Of a stretch of 21,385 nt of DNA, positions 14,369 through 21,385 are shown piece by piece. The stretch comes from Acidobacteriota bacterium (GTDB lineage: Bacteria; Acidobacteriota; Vicinamibacteria; Vicinamibacterales; SCN-69-37): positions 1-21,385 of the forward strand of contig JANLHE010000127.1 in assembly GCA_024653875.1 (NCBI GenBank). Reading direction: 5' to 3'. Each line of letters opens with the position of its first letter. Positions within the stretch are counted from its first letter, which is position 1. The translations under genes were made by a program, and so were the position numbers. Under the pieces are notes generated by a model. The model was not told the origin of the DNA and did no database searches. It was given only the letters and a program-made list of their open reading frames with translations.

Positions 14369-17314
14369 ATGCCAAGCCGCTACTGGAAGAGCCTGAACGA
14401 GCGAGACCGTCCCCACGATCGTGAAGATCACGCGACGCGCCTGGACGCGGAGCCGGACGGCGCCTCGCGCCGTGACTTCCTGCGCCTCGCCGGGTTCAGC
14501 GTGGCCGGGGTCGTGGCGTCCTCGTGCAGTCGCGCCCCGATTCGCCACGCGATCCCGTACGTGGCGCAGCCCGATGGTGTCGTTCCGGGCCGCGCACGCT
14601 GGTACGCGACCACGTGCGGCGGTTGTGCGGCCGGCTGCGGTCTGCGGGTCAAGGAGCGCGACGGCCGGCCCATCAAAGTGGAGGGGTGTCCCGACCATCC
14701 GTTGTCGGCCGGGGGCGTCTGCGCCGTCGGCCAGGCGGCGCTCCTGAGCGTGTACGACCGCGCCCGGTTCCGCGCACCGCAACTGCGGGGCGTCGCGTCC
14801 ACGTGGGCGGTGGTCGATGCGGACATGCGATCCCGTCTGGACACGATCCGCCGCGGTGGCGGCGGCGTACGGGTTCTGACGTCGACCGTTCACAGCCCGT
14901 CCGCCCGCGGCGCCATCGGGAGGTTCCTGGACACGCTGCCGGACGCCGCGCACGTCGAATACGACGAGATTTCAGCGTCGGCGATCCTCGACGCACACCT
15001 GGTCACGCACGGCGTCCGCGCGCTGCCGCGCCACCTGTTCGAGCGCGCGGATGTGATCGTGGGCGTCGATGCGGATTTTCTGGGCCCCTGGATTTCACCC
15101 GTTGAGTTCACCGCCGGCTATGCCAGGCGCCGCCGCCAGGCGTCCGGTCCCCTGGCTTGGCACGCGCAGGTCGAGTCACGTGTGTCACTCACCGGCGGAA
15201 AAGCCGATCTCCGGATCAGCATGGCTCCAGACGAGGCTGATGCGCTCGTGTTCGATGTGGCCGACATCATCGAGAACGGGCGCGCCGGATCGGGGGCAGC
15301 AGGGATGCTGGCCGAACGGCTGCTGGCCGCGCGCGGTCGCAGCCTCGTCGTTGCTGGAAGCGGCGACCTCGCGATGCAGATCCGATGCAACCGGATCAAC
15401 CAGGCGCTTGGCAACTACGGCAGCACCCTCGATCTCGGCCGGCCGTCACAGCAGCGACGCGGTGACGATCGCGCCGTCGCGCGGCTGTTGCAGGACGTCC
15501 GCGATCAGCGCATTGCCGCGCTCCTCGTGTCGCGCGCGAATCCCGTGTTCGATCTGCCCGGTGGAGACGTGCTGACGACCGTGCCATTGCTCGTCAGCTT
15601 CGCGGAACGCCCCGACGAGACCAGCGCCGCCGCCCACGTGGTCTGCCCGGACCACAGTGCGTTCGAGGCATGGGGCGACAGCGAGGCGGTCGCTGGCGTG
15701 GCCAGCCTGACGCAGCCCACGGTGCGTCCACTCGGTCACACGCGGGCGTTCATCGAGTCCCTGTCAATGTGGGCTGGAGCTCCGGCGCCGGCCTACGAGC
15801 TCGTTCGCCGGACTTGGCGCGAGACGATCTTTCCGCGTCAGACGGCGGTGCCGGACTTCGACCGTTTCTGGGACGCGACGCTTGAGGCCGGCCACGCGGC
15901 CGTCAGCGCCGCCACCACGGCCGGTGCGTTCGTGCCGGCCACCCCGAATTCGAACCGCCCCCCGGCGGTGCCGGATGCCGTGCATCTGGTGCTGTACCAC
16001 AAGCCGGCGATGCCGGCCGGTGAACACTCCTACAACCCGTTGCTGCACGAACTGCCGGATCCCGTCACGAAGATCGTGTGGGATAACTATGCCTCCATCG
16101 GACCTGGCCTGGCCGCCGCGCGGCAGATCACCACGGGTGACGTGGTCAGGATCGACACCGGGGGCCAATCGCTCGAACTGCCAGCCCTGGTGCAGCCCGG
16201 GCAGCACGACCGGGTCGTGGCCGTCGCCCTCGGGTACGGCGGCGCCATGACCGAACGGTTCAAGACCATCGGCCATCACTGGTTCCAGAGCCGGCCAACG
16301 GTCGGCGAGAATGGCCGGATCGGCGCGAACGCCGTGCGGTTCGTGCGCGTCGATGACGGGCGGCGCGGGACCACGGCCTCCGGCGTGACGTTGACGCGAA
16401 CCGGCAGGACGCACGCGCTCGCCTGCACGCAGGATCATCACACGTTGACCGTGCCGGCACGGCTCGCGCCAGCGGGCGGCGAGCGGTGGCCGATCGTTCA
16501 AGACATCGCCGCGTCGGATCTGGCGTCGAGCGAACCGGGACCAGTCGAATCGCCGGCGAACCTGTGGCCGGAGGATCACCCCGCCACCGGCCATCGGTGG
16601 GGGATGGTGATCGATTTGCATGCCTGCACCGGATGTTCCGCCTGCGTCGTCGGTTGCCAGATCGAGAACAACGTGCCGATTGCGGGCAAGGACGAGGTCC
16701 GGCGGAACCGCGAGATGCACTGGCTGCGACTTGACCGCTATTTCTCGGAGGATGCGGACGGCCAGCACATGGCCTCGCAGCCCATGCTGTGCCAGCACTG
16801 CGCGCACGCGCCGTGCGAGACGGTCTGCCCGACGCTCGCCACGCTGCACAGCGAGGAGGGGCTCAACCAGCAGGTCTACAACCGCTGCGTGGGGACGCGG
16901 TACTGCATGAACAACTGTCCCTACAAGACGCGGCGGTTCAATTGGTTCGAGTACTCGCGCGACCCCGGCACCGAGCATCTGATCCTCAATCCCGATGTGG
17001 CGGTGCGATCGCGCGGCGTGATGGAAAAATGCACGTTTTGCGTGCAGCGGATTCAGGACGCCAAGATTGAAGCGCGGCGGCTCGGCGTGCCGGTGAAGGA
17101 CGGCGACGTTCAGACCGCGTGCCAGCAATCGTGTCCCGCGCAGGCGATTACGTTCGGGGACATGAACGATCCCACCAGCCGCGTGGCGGTGGCCGCGCGC
17201 GACAGGCGCGGCTATACGGTCCTGGAAGCGCTGAACGTACGGCCGTCGGTGACGTATCTCAAGGTCGTCCGGCAGTCGAGCGTGGCGGTGGCGGAGAGTG
17301 AACACGATGGCTGA
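14369..17314 (+). CDS. actB: Alternative complex III iron-sulfur/molybdopterin-like subunit ActB (B1-B2 fused)
   Basis: A 981-residue periplasmic subunit. It opens MPSRYWKSLNE, then carries a twin-arginine motif SRRDFLRLAGF (R34, R35). The B1 domain (about 75-730) resembles molybdopterin oxidoreductases but I see no convincing Mo ligand. Unusually it keeps C83-x2-C86-x3-C90-x27-C118, the full N-terminal [4Fe-4S] motif of Mo enzymes, plus C107. The B2 domain (about 745-960) has four ferredoxin-like cluster motifs, beginning CTGCSACVVGC (C753 on), then CQHCAHAPCETVCP, CVGTRYCMNNCPYKTRRFNW and CTFCVQRI with a distant C/CP pair. It links quinol oxidation at ActC to ActA. The ATG at 14369 has GAGGA 8 nt upstream. 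The end overlaps actC by 8 nt. Confidence 0.93.
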   Translation: MPSRYWKSLNERDRPHDREDHATRLDAEPDGASRRDFLRLAGFSVAGVVASSCSRAPIRHAIPYVAQPDGVVPGRARWYATTCGGCAAGCGLRVKERDGRPIKVEGCPDHPLSAGGVCAVGQAALLSVYDRARFRAPQLRGVASTWAVVDADMRSRLDTIRRGGGGVRVLTSTVHSPSARGAIGRFLDTLPDAAHVEYDEISASAILDAHLVTHGVRALPRHLFERADVIVGVDADFLGPWISPVEFTAGYARRRRQASGPLAWHAQVESRVSLTGGKADLRISMAPDEADALVFDVADIIENGRAGSGAAGMLAERLLAARGRSLVVAGSGDLAMQIRCNRINQALGNYGSTLDLGRPSQQRRGDDRAVARLLQDVRDQRIAALLVSRANPVFDLPGGDVLTTVPLLVSFAERPDETSAAAHVVCPDHSAFEAWGDSEAVAGVASLTQPTVRPLGHTRAFIESLSMWAGAPAPAYELVRRTWRETIFPRQTAVPDFDRFWDATLEAGHAAVSAATTAGAFVPATPNSNRPPAVPDAVHLVLYHKPAMPAGEHSYNPLLHELPDPVTKIVWDNYASIGPGLAAARQITTGDVVRIDTGGQSLELPALVQPGQHDRVVAVALGYGGAMTERFKTIGHHWFQSRPTVGENGRIGANAVRFVRVDDGRRGTTASGVTLTRTGRTHALACTQDHHTLTVPARLAPAGGERWPIVQDIAASDLASSEPGPVESPANLWPEDHPATGHRWGMVIDLHACTGCSACVVGCQIENNVPIAGKDEVRRNREMHWLRLDRYFSEDADGQHMASQPMLCQHCAHAPCETVCPTLATLHSEEGLNQQVYNRCVGTRYCMNNCPYKTRRFNWFEYSRDPGTEHLILNPDVAVRSRGVMEKCTFCVQRIQDAKIEARRLGVPVKDGDVQTACQQSCPAQAITFGDMNDPTSRVAVAARDRRGYTVLEALNVRPSVTYLKVVRQSSVAVAESEHDG

Positions 17315-18686
17315 GGCGATGCCGACCCGGATGCGCTTACCGCTGATCGACGGTGACAAGTCGCTGGCGCAGGTCACGCGCGACGTGTGCGCGCCGTTGG
17401 ACCGGCGGGCCGGTTTTCCCTGGTGGGCGGCGTTCCTGCTGTCGTTCTCGGCGTTGGGCGTCGGCCTCGTGGCGATCGGTTACCAGATGGTCACCGGTGT
17501 CGGCGTGTGGGGAGAGAACAACAGCGTCGGCTGGGCGTTCGACATCACCAATTTCGTCTTCTGGATCGGCATCGGGCACGCGGGCACCCTCATCTCGGCG
17601 ATCCTCTTCCTCCTCCGGCAGCGGTGGCGGACCTCGGTGAACAGGGCAGCGGAGGCGATGACGTTGTTTGCGGTCATGTGCGCCGGGATCTTTCCGATCA
17701 TTCATGTGGGTCGCCCGTGGGTGGCGTACTGGCTCCTGCCGTATCCCAACTTCCGAGGCTCGCTGTGGATCAACTTCCGGTCGCCGCTGGCGTGGGACGC
17801 CTTCGCGATTTCGACGTATTTCGTGATTTCCGCGACGTTCTGGTACGTCGGCCTGATCCCGGATCTGGCGACGATTCGGGATCGCCTTGCCCCCGGCCTC
17901 CGGCAGCGGATCGTGTCCTTTTTCAGCCTTGGCTGGGACGGGTCGGGACGAACGTGGCACCGGTATGAACTGGTGTACCTGTTACTCGCGGGTCTCGGGA
18001 CGCCGCTTGTCCTCTCCGTTCACACCATCGTGAGCTGGGATTTCGCGACCTCGGTCCTGCCTGGCTGGCACGCCACGATCTTCCCGCCCTACTTCGTGGC
18101 CGGCGCCATCTTCTCCGGCATGGCGATGGTGCTGACACTGATGATCATCTCGCGCGCCGTGCTCGACCTGAGGGACTACATCACGTCGAGACACATCGAT
18201 GTCATGTGCAAGCTCGTCATCGCGACGAGCGGCATGGTCGGCCTTGCGTACATCACGGAGTTCTTCACGGCCGCCTACTCCGGAAACACCTACGAACAAT
18301 TCGCCTTCCTGAACCGTGCGTTCGGGCCCTTCGCCTGGGCGTACTGGACGATGGTGAGCTGCAACGTGCTCATCCCGCAGGTGCTGTGGTTTCGAGCGGT
18401 GCGGCGTCGCGTGTCGGCGGTGCTGGTGGTGGCGCTTCTGGTGAACGTGGGGATGTGGTTCGAGCGGTTTGTCATCATCGTGACGTCGCTCCACCGCGGG
18501 TTCCTGCCGGCGAGTTGGACGGGGTACGCGCCGACGATCGTCGAGGTTGCCACGCTTGTCGGGAGCTTCGGGCTCTTTTTTACGGCATTCCTGTTGTTTT
18601 GCCGGTTCATTCCCGTGATCGCCATGGCGGAGGTCAAGGGGGCAATGGCTGCCGACCGGCACGAACGAAGCGGGGTGAGCGCGTGA
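17307..18686 (+). CDS. actC: Alternative complex III quinol-oxidising membrane subunit ActC (NrfD/PsrC family)
   Basis: A 459-residue polytopic protein with about ten helices. The NrfD-family features WGENNSVGWAFDITNFVFWI and GIGHAGTLISAILFLLRQ are present, as are IIHVGRPWVAYWLLPYPN (H133) and SPLAWDAFAISTYF (D164), the conserved His and Asp region associated with the quinol site in ACIII. Later segments HTIVSWDFATSVLPGWHATIFPPYF and MWFERFVIIVTSLHR are also typical. The ATG at 17307 is 8 nt after GGAGAG (17293-17298); the earlier in-frame GTG at 17298 overlaps that site and is less likely. The stop overlaps the GTG of actD (GTGA). Confidence 0.95.
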   Translation: MAEAMPTRMRLPLIDGDKSLAQVTRDVCAPLDRRAGFPWWAAFLLSFSALGVGLVAIGYQMVTGVGVWGENNSVGWAFDITNFVFWIGIGHAGTLISAILFLLRQRWRTSVNRAAEAMTLFAVMCAGIFPIIHVGRPWVAYWLLPYPNFRGSLWINFRSPLAWDAFAISTYFVISATFWYVGLIPDLATIRDRLAPGLRQRIVSFFSLGWDGSGRTWHRYELVYLLLAGLGTPLVLSVHTIVSWDFATSVLPGWHATIFPPYFVAGAIFSGMAMVLTLMIISRAVLDLRDYITSRHIDVMCKLVIATSGMVGLAYITEFFTAAYSGNTYEQFAFLNRAFGPFAWAYWTMVSCNVLIPQVLWFRAVRRRVSAVLVVALLVNVGMWFERFVIIVTSLHRGFLPASWTGYAPTIVEVATLVGSFGLFFTAFLLFCRFIPVIAMAEVKGAMAADRHERSGVSA

Positions 18687-19795
18687 GCCGGAGCCTGGTC
18701 GTGGGGTCATTCGAGAATGGGGAGGACATCCTCTCGGCGGCGCGCGCCGCGCGGGTGGCAGGTCTGACGATCGTCGATACCTATACACCCTACGCCGTCC
18801 ACGGTCTCGACACGGCCATGGGTCTCGCGCCGTCCCGGCTTTCCTGGGTCTGCCTGGTCGCCGGTCTCACGGGCGCCATATTGAAACTGTGGTTCGAGTG
18901 GTGGACGGCCGTCGTGGATTGGCCGGTGAACGTTGGCGGGAAGCCCGACAATTCGCTGCCCGCCTTCGTGCCGATTACGTTCGAAGTCATGGTGCTCTTC
19001 GCGGGCCTGGCGACCGTGGGCGCGCTGTTCGCCGTCGCCAGACTCTGGCCGGGCCGGCGGAGGCCCGCACTCGTTCCGCGTACGACAGACGATCGGTTCG
19101 CCCTTGTCATCGAGCAGACCAGCGCGGAGGAGACGACGGCGCGCGTGCGCGCCCTGTTCGAGGAGCACCGGGCCGTGGCGGTCACCGAACACGTGGACGA
19201 AGGCAGAACGTGTGGACGAGGGCAGACGGCGATGAAGGCGCTGAACGTCGTGCTCGCCCTCGCGCTGCTCGCGGCCATTGGCGCCAACGCCGCCCTGGAC
19301 CGCGATCCGGCGGTACCGGCCAGGGACTACCTGCCCGAGATGGCATACTCGCTCGCGGCCGAGTCGTACGCGGCGGACCCGGCATTCGGCAGCGGAGGCG
19401 TACTGCAGGTGCCTCCGGACGGGACAATCGCCCGCGGGGCATCGCCCCTTCACTATCTCGCGACCCCGGCTGATGCCCTGCGCGCCGGCCTCGAGCTGAG
19501 CGCGCCGCCGATCGATCAGCAGGCGCTGCGCCGCGGCGCCACGCTGTTCCAGACGTTCTGTGCGATCTGCCATGGCGACACGGGCGTGGGCAACGGTCCC
19601 GTGGTCGCGCGCGGATTCCCGCCTCCGGTGTCGTTGCTCGCGCCGCATGCGCGCGACATGAAGGACGGCCAGATCTTTCACGTGCTCACCTACGGGCAAC
19701 TGAACATGCCGCCGTACGCGAGCCAGATCGACGCGGTGGATCGATGGAGGATCGTGGCGTACGTCCGGCAGTTGCAGGGGAGTCAGCAGCCATGA
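18683..19795 (+). CDS. actD-actE: ActD-ActE fused reading frame of alternative complex III
   Basis: One open frame of 370 codons contains two ACIII subunits usually made separately. Residues 1 to about 172 are ActD (DUF3341): SLVVGSFENGEDILSAARAA, VDTYTPYAVHGLDTAMGL, two membrane helices, and GGKPDNSLPAFVPITFE. From M184 it is ActE: MKALNVVLALALLAAIGANA as a signal helix, one haem site CAICH (C293-H297) and a likely Met ligand in GQLNMPPYA (M342). The GTG start overlaps the actC stop. The join, VDEGRTCGRGQTAM, coincides with a 19-bp tandem duplication that puts the actD stop out of frame. ActE could still be made separately from the ATG at 19232 (19232-19795, 187 aa), which has GAGGG 9 nt upstream. 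Both domains look intact. ActE lacks a lipobox cysteine. Confidence 0.85.
   Translation: MSRSLVVGSFENGEDILSAARAARVAGLTIVDTYTPYAVHGLDTAMGLAPSRLSWVCLVAGLTGAILKLWFEWWTAVVDWPVNVGGKPDNSLPAFVPITFEVMVLFAGLATVGALFAVARLWPGRRRPALVPRTTDDRFALVIEQTSAEETTARVRALFEEHRAVAVTEHVDEGRTCGRGQTAMKALNVVLALALLAAIGANAALDRDPAVPARDYLPEMAYSLAAESYAADPAFGSGGVLQVPPDGTIARGASPLHYLATPADALRAGLELSAPPIDQQALRRGATLFQTFCAICHGDTGVGNGPVVARGFPPPVSLLAPHARDMKDGQIFHVLTYGQLNMPPYASQIDAVDRWRIVAYVRQLQGSQQP
19193..19230 (+). repeat. Imperfect 19-bp tandem duplication at the actD/actE join
   Basis: GTGGACGAAGGCAGA at 19193-19207 recurs as GTGGACGAGGGCAGA at 19212-19226, an offset of 19 nt with one mismatch in 15. Nineteen is 3n+1, so the repeat shifts the frame. 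Removing one unit makes actD end GTG GAC GAG GGC AGA CGG CGA TGA, with TGA at 19233-19235 overlapping the actE ATG at 19232. Confidence 0.85.
19218..19234 (+). promoter_or_regulatory. Internal ribosome-binding site and start codon for actE
   Basis: GAGGG at 19218-19222 stands 9 nt before ATG 19232-19234, a normal Shine-Dalgarno spacing. The codons after this ATG encode a textbook signal helix, so separate translation of ActE remains possible despite the fused frame. Confidence 0.55.
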
Positions 19796-20928
19796 GGATC
19801 CTCCCACCGGGGCGATGGACAGCGGCCACGGCCTGCGCGGCCGTGACGGGGATCGCCGCGGGTCTTGTGTGGAGCCCGGATCGCACCTGGGCGGCCATGC
19901 TCATGGCCAGCTACGGCCTCCTGGGCCTCGGGCTCGGCGGCCTGTTTTTCATCGCGTTGAATGACGCGTGCGGCGCGACGTGGGCGGTCGCCCTCCGGAG
20001 GATCCCCGAGGCGATGGTGTCCGTCCTTCCGTTCGGCGCGGCGGGCCTTGCCCTGGTGTTTGCGATCCATCCGTCGATCTATCCCTGGATGGCGCACGCG
20101 GAACACTTCACGGGATTCAAGGGTTTCTGGCTGAGTCCCGGATTCTTTCTGGGACGCGCGGCGGTGTACGTCTCGCTCTGGCTGCTGTTCGCGACAGGCA
20201 TCATCCGCGCCTCGCGGGCGCAGGATCGCAGCGATCACCCCTCGCTGGCCACGCGGCGCACGGCACTCTCGGTGTCGTTCGTGGTCGTCTTCGCGTTCAG
20301 CTTCTGGCTCGCGAGCTTTGACTGGATCATGTCGCTGGAACCGCACTGGTACAGCACGATCTTCGGGATCTACAACTTCGCGGGGTTATTCACCTCGACG
20401 CTGGCCGTCGTGATCCTGCTGGTCCTCCGGCTGGGAGCCTCCGGCGTGCTGCGCGGTGTCGTGCGTGCCGAGCACCTGCACGATCTCGGCAAGTTGCTGT
20501 TCGCGTTCAGCGTCTTCTGGATGTACATCTGGTTCAGCCAGTACATGCTGATCTGGTACTCCAATCTGCCCGAAGAGGCGGTCTACTTCGTGCGTCGACA
20601 GACGGGCTGGTGGCGGTCGCTCTTCTACCTCAACGTGCTGCTGAACTGGGCGGTGCCGTTCGCCCTGCTGCTGCCGAAGACAGCCAAACTGGATCGGCGC
20701 CTCGCCTGGGCGGCGGTGGTGGTGCTGGCCGGCCGGGTCCTGGACCTCTATCTGATGGTCCGCCCGGCGGTCGTCTCCGGAGGCCCGTCCTTTGGTGTCT
20801 GGGAGGCCGCGCCGTTCCTGCTGGCCGGCGTGGTGTTCGTCGTCGTGTTCGCGCGGGCGTTCCGGCGCGCATCACCCGTGCCGCTCGGCGACCCGTGGCT
20901 CGCCGAGAGCCGTTCGTACCACGGCTGA
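19792..20928 (+). CDS. actF: Alternative complex III membrane subunit ActF
   Basis: A 378-residue polytopic protein with about ten helices, the smaller NrfD-like partner of ActC in ACIII. Typical segments are LGGLFFIALNDACGATWAVA, RRIPEAMVSVLPFGAAGLAL, FSFWLASFDWIMSLEPHWYS and IWFSQYMLIWYSNLPEEAVY. The protein helps hold the complex together and has been proposed to take part in proton movement; sequence alone cannot show this. The ATG overlaps the preceding stop (ATGA), and AGGGGAG (19776-19782) gives a well-spaced Shine-Dalgarno. It is the last gene of the operon. No oxidase genes follow, unlike many act clusters; the next gene is convergent. Confidence 0.94.
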   Translation: MRILPPGRWTAATACAAVTGIAAGLVWSPDRTWAAMLMASYGLLGLGLGGLFFIALNDACGATWAVALRRIPEAMVSVLPFGAAGLALVFAIHPSIYPWMAHAEHFTGFKGFWLSPGFFLGRAAVYVSLWLLFATGIIRASRAQDRSDHPSLATRRTALSVSFVVVFAFSFWLASFDWIMSLEPHWYSTIFGIYNFAGLFTSTLAVVILLVLRLGASGVLRGVVRAEHLHDLGKLLFAFSVFWMYIWFSQYMLIWYSNLPEEAVYFVRRQTGWWRSLFYLNVLLNWAVPFALLLPKTAKLDRRLAWAAVVVLAGRVLDLYLMVRPAVVSGGPSFGVWEAAPFLLAGVVFVVVFARAFRRASPVPLGDPWLAESRSYHG

Positions 20929-20929
20929 T

Positions 20930-20969
20930 CCGGCTGGTGATGGGGCGCGCTCACACCGCCTGGAGCCGG
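20930..20969. terminator. Possible bidirectional hairpin between actF and the convergent hemerythrin gene
   Basis: CCGGCT (20930-20935) pairs with AGCCGG (20964-20969), and inner GGTG/CACC segments could add pairs. The structure lies over the 22-bp gap between two convergent genes, where a shared terminator is expected. The loop is large, it lacks a T tract on either strand, and it overlaps the end of the minus-strand gene, so support is weak. Confidence 0.25.
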
Positions 20970-21385
20970 GTGACGAGATCGTCGCGCTCCTGATCGGTGC
21001 CGGCCACCCGGTCGATCGCCGGATAGAGCATGTGTTCTTCCTTCAGGTTGTGCATCGAGAGACGATCAGCCAGATCGTCGACCGCCGCCGCCCACGCCGC
21101 GCCATCGCGCGATGTCAGCGCCCGCGACGCGACACCCATCCCTTGGCGGATCGCGACATGCTCCGCCCGCATCACGGCAGTCGGGCCGTTGGCGATGCCC
21201 GTCATCTGCTCGAACGCGGGAAACAGAATCGTTTCTTCCGCATCGATGTGCCGGTTCAAGCCGCAACAGAACTCGGCGAAACACGCCTCCGCGTCGGAGA
21301 ACGCTCCCGCGTGGGCCAGTCGAGCGGCTTCGGCCCGCAGGGCATCCAGCCGGCCATGGTCTCCCTGGAGATACTCCGTCACCTG
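20951..21385 (-). CDS. Hemerythrin domain protein (N-terminus probably beyond the window)
   Basis: A four-helix hemerythrin of at least 143 residues. All expected iron-ligand positions are filled (numbering from the GTG at 21382): H9 in GDHGRLDALR, H45 and E49 in LNRHIDAEETILFPAFE, H75 in MRAEHVAIRQ, and H111 and E115 in MHNLKEEHMLYPAID. It should bind a di-iron centre and react with O2 or NO. The reading frame is still open at the window edge (one codon before the GTG), and family members often start a few residues earlier, so the true start is unknown. It converges on actF and is unlikely to belong to the same transcript, but lies in the same functional neighbourhood. Confidence 0.88.
   Translation of the reverse strand, partial: QVTEYLQGDHGRLDALRAEAARLAHAGAFSDAEACFAEFCCGLNRHIDAEETILFPAFEQMTGIANGPTAVMRAEHVAIRQGMGVASRALTSRDGAAWAAAVDDLADRLSMHNLKEEHMLYPAIDRVAGTDQERDDLVTRLQAV

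Noticed and set aside
15764..17377. Minus-strand open frame opposite the 3' part of actB (537 codons).
   Set aside because: Antisense shadow of the four-cluster iron-sulfur domain; no plausible product.
18206..18682. Upstream extension of the actD-actE frame.
   Set aside because: It lies inside actC in another frame; the GTG at 18683 overlapping the actC stop gives an ActD N-terminus of the expected form.
19193..19235. actD as a pseudogene broken by frameshift.
   Set aside because: The whole ActD core with both membrane helices is intact; only the last few residues and the stop are changed, so function is probably kept.

Overview
The window is a GC-rich bacterial chromosome segment, tightly packed with genes. 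It encodes an anaerobic nitrate-respiration locus joined to an alternative complex III (ACIII) operon. The gene set (quinol-linked Nar, ACIII with a Tat-type ActB, multihaem cytochromes c) points to a diderm bacterium. High GC plus ACIII would suit Acidobacteriota or a related phylum, but nothing here fixes the taxonomy. No RNA gene, mobile element, CRISPR array or origin is visible, and no stretch over 300 bases lacks a gene.

Layout: (1) 1-888, minus strand: the N-terminal part of MutS2, running off the left edge. (2) 1014-2477: an atypical SDR/NmrA-type Rossmann protein with a C-terminal DUF2867-like domain. (3) 2523-3245, minus strand: a cysteine-rich Crp/Fnr-family regulator, divergent from (4) narK (3395-4912), which is translationally coupled to a SLAC1/TehA-type anion channel gene (4909-5976). 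(5) 6074-20928: one continuous plus-strand operon of hemerythrin-like protein, membrane-anchored dihaem cytochrome c, narG, narH, narJ, narI, actA, actB, actC, actD/actE (fused in one frame) and actF. Neighbouring genes in it overlap or lie at most 11 nt apart. (6) 20951-21385, minus strand: a second hemerythrin, running off the right edge.

Three copies of a 14-bp Crp/Fnr-type palindrome (ATGAC-N4-RTCAT) lie at 944-957, 3244-3257 and 5973-5986. They sit just upstream of the SDR gene, between the regulator and narK, and upstream of the 15-kb operon. The simplest reading is one regulon: the local Crp/Fnr protein switches on nitrate uptake, the cytoplasm-facing nitrate reductase NarGHI and ACIII together. 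NarGHI would oxidise quinol and reduce nitrate. ACIII would oxidise quinol and reduce periplasmic cytochrome c, possibly the dihaem protein ahead of narG or downstream denitrification enzymes outside the window. No terminal oxidase follows actF.

The most striking local detail is an imperfect 19-bp tandem duplication at 19193-19230. It removes the actD stop codon and merges actD and actE into one open frame; without it the two genes would meet in the same ATGA overlap used at other joins in this locus. Other points of note are a roughly 90-residue soluble insertion in NarK and a complete N-terminal [4Fe-4S] cysteine motif in ActB.
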